Shown here one piece after another: positions 63,405 to 64,000 of a stretch of 64,000 nt of DNA. The position numbers were made by a program, and so were the translations under genes. Position 1 is the first letter of the stretch. Every line of letters begins with the position of its first letter. The stretch is from RUG705 sp934101175 (GTDB lineage Bacteria; Bacillota_I; Bacilli_A; RF39; UBA660). The stretch spans positions 260,348-324,347 of the forward strand of contig CAKOQC010000002.1 of the NCBI GenBank assembly GCA_934101175.1, read 5' to 3'. The notes under the pieces were generated by a model. The model made no database searches. It had not been told where the DNA came from and was given only the letters and a program-made list of their open reading frames with translations.

Positions 63405-63548
63405 GAACAAGATGAAAAAAAGATTCAAAAGGCACTGCTTGATATAAAAAGAAAATATGGAAAAAATGCAATTTTAAAAGGTATGAATTTAGAAGAAGGA
63501 GCAACTGCTAAAGATAAAAATGAAGAAGTAGGAGGATACAAAGAATGA
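63405..63548 (+). pseudogene. C-terminal remnant of UmuC/DinB-like Y-family polymerase
   Basis: The 47 codons EQDEKKIQKALLDIKRKYGKN (described in part), then AILKGMNLEEGAT and VGGYKE*, are the typical C-terminus of Gram-positive UmuC-type lesion-bypass polymerases. The remaining ~370 residues are missing, joined directly to the end of the Api92-like remnant. The stop overlaps the following ATG, as in the usual umuC-yolD pair. Confidence 0.7.
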
Positions 63549-63812
63549 ATAATTATGATGATATTATCAATTTAAATAGACCTATATCTAAACATCAGCA
63601 TCTAGGAATTGATTCAAGGTCTGCTCAGATTGTGCCCCTTAGCTGCTTTAGTTGGTTATGATAAAGCTGTAAAAGAAACTGCTAGATTAACAGATAAAAG
63701 AATTGATTCAGTTAATGAAATAATAAAGTTTAGTGATAATAGTATTATAAAAATGAATGATGTAATTAATATAAGTAGTAAATATATGAATAAAATAAAT
63801 AAATTTAATTAG
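63545..63812 (+). pseudogene. YolD-like protein with one-base insertion
   Basis: ATG 63545 gives MNNYDDIINLNRPISKH and RSAQIVPL, then one extra base in CTTAGCTGC (about 63638-63650) ends the frame. The next frame gives LAALVGYDKAVKETARLTDKRI, the rest of a YolD-like protein, up to 63812. YolD-like proteins normally accompany UmuC and modulate SOS polymerases. The pair here is decayed. Confidence 0.7.
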
Positions 63813-63815
63813 TAC

Positions 63816-63883
63816 AAAATCAAAGAGTTGTGGTATATCTATGTATCGGTCGTAGTTAGCCGATTGACTATATTTTGATTTTT
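63816..63883 (+). terminator. Terminator after the YolD-like remnant
   Basis: AAAATCAAA (63816-63824) pairs with TTTGATTTT (63874-63882), with an inner ATCGG/CCGAT hairpin (63845-63849 with 63860-63864) and a T tract. Confidence 0.55.
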
Positions 63884-63912
63884 TCATCATTTTTCTCTGA
63901 AATTATCAAAAT

Positions 63913-63976
63913 AAAAAAGATTGGAACACCGTAATATATAATAAGTATCATATTATATATTATCCAATCTTTTTAT
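63913..63976. repeat. Long bulged hairpin at the window end
   Basis: AAAAAAGATTGGA (63913-63925) pairs with TCCAATCTTTTT (63963-63974). TAATATATAATA (63932-63943) pairs with TATTATATATTA (63951-63962). There is a six-base bulge ACACCG on one side and a seven-base loop. About 24 pairs with T tail. It may be a terminator for a gene beyond, or a small inverted-repeat element. Confidence 0.55.
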
Positions 63977-64000
63977 TTTTGCTCTTTTTTAATTAATTTA

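Overview
The window is very AT-rich, with densely packed short-spaced genes, strong Shine-Dalgarno sites of the AGGAGGTGAT type, GTG/TTG starts in a few places, TGA used as a stop, and A/T-tailed hairpin terminators after most units. Together with RseP, FtsY-YlxM, Fhs, NadE/NadD, an M20 peptidase, MurE, MraY and FtsW, this suggests a low-GC Bacillota bacterium, most likely an uncultured gut lineage near Erysipelotrichia/RF39-type Bacilli. It keeps peptidoglycan synthesis genes, so it is not a true wall-less mollicute. The taxon is inference. I saw no rRNA, tRNA or CRISPR array.

Layout. 1-2.6 kb: a 5'-truncated coiled-coil protein and a two-helix membrane protein. 2.6-8.4 kb: an ABC-2 exporter (ATPase and two permeases) preceded by what looks like a complete leader-peptide attenuator, then MscL, then an SsuABC/NMT1-type importer. 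8.5-15.3 kb: a membrane-anchored zinc metalloprotease, a Ca2+/cation antiporter, a leucine-rich-repeat surface protein with an NPQTG sorting-like motif, and an FAD dehydrogenase. 15.4-20.4 kb: a compact phosphorelay (HPt; receiver plus degenerate HD-GYP; hybrid histidine kinase) with two unidentified small genes. 20.5-28.7 kb: MutS, a degenerate NodB-fold protein, a prepilin-like protein, a Sel1-repeat protein, an SDF symporter, an XRE regulator and an orphan acyl-CoA dehydratase activase. 28.9-37.8 kb: a broken pilin-like gene, CdsA-RseP, Hsp20, and CCA transferase-FtsY-membrane protein-YlxM-54-aa protein-AAA+ protein-MurE. 38-45.7 kb: a large pilin-like protein, an Rpn/PD-(D/E)XK nuclease, ClpP, an MBL hydrolase, a membrane protein/XRE pair, a broken DUF3419 gene and a small kinase-fold protein. 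45.8-51.2 kb: a 1797-residue glycine-rich surface protein. 51.3-59.2 kb: a structured leader with an Arg-rich mini-ORF, an M20 peptidase, a GNAT, Fhs, NadE, NadD, a RhuM-family pseudogene and UvrB. 59.3-64 kb: FtsW, MraY and the C-terminal half of a penicillin-binding protein, which stops abruptly against decayed accessory genes (DUF5655-like, Api92-like, UmuC C-terminus, YolD-like).

Main points of interest: (1) two promoter / mini-ORF / terminator leaders that look like translation-coupled attenuators, upstream of the ABC-2 exporter and the M20 peptidase; (2) a three-gene phosphorelay whose output HD-GYP domain has lost its catalytic residues; (3) large surface proteins and pilin-like genes scattered without secretion machinery; (4) a cluster of broken genes, especially the PBP truncated at its SxN motif beside mobile-element and SOS-polymerase remnants.
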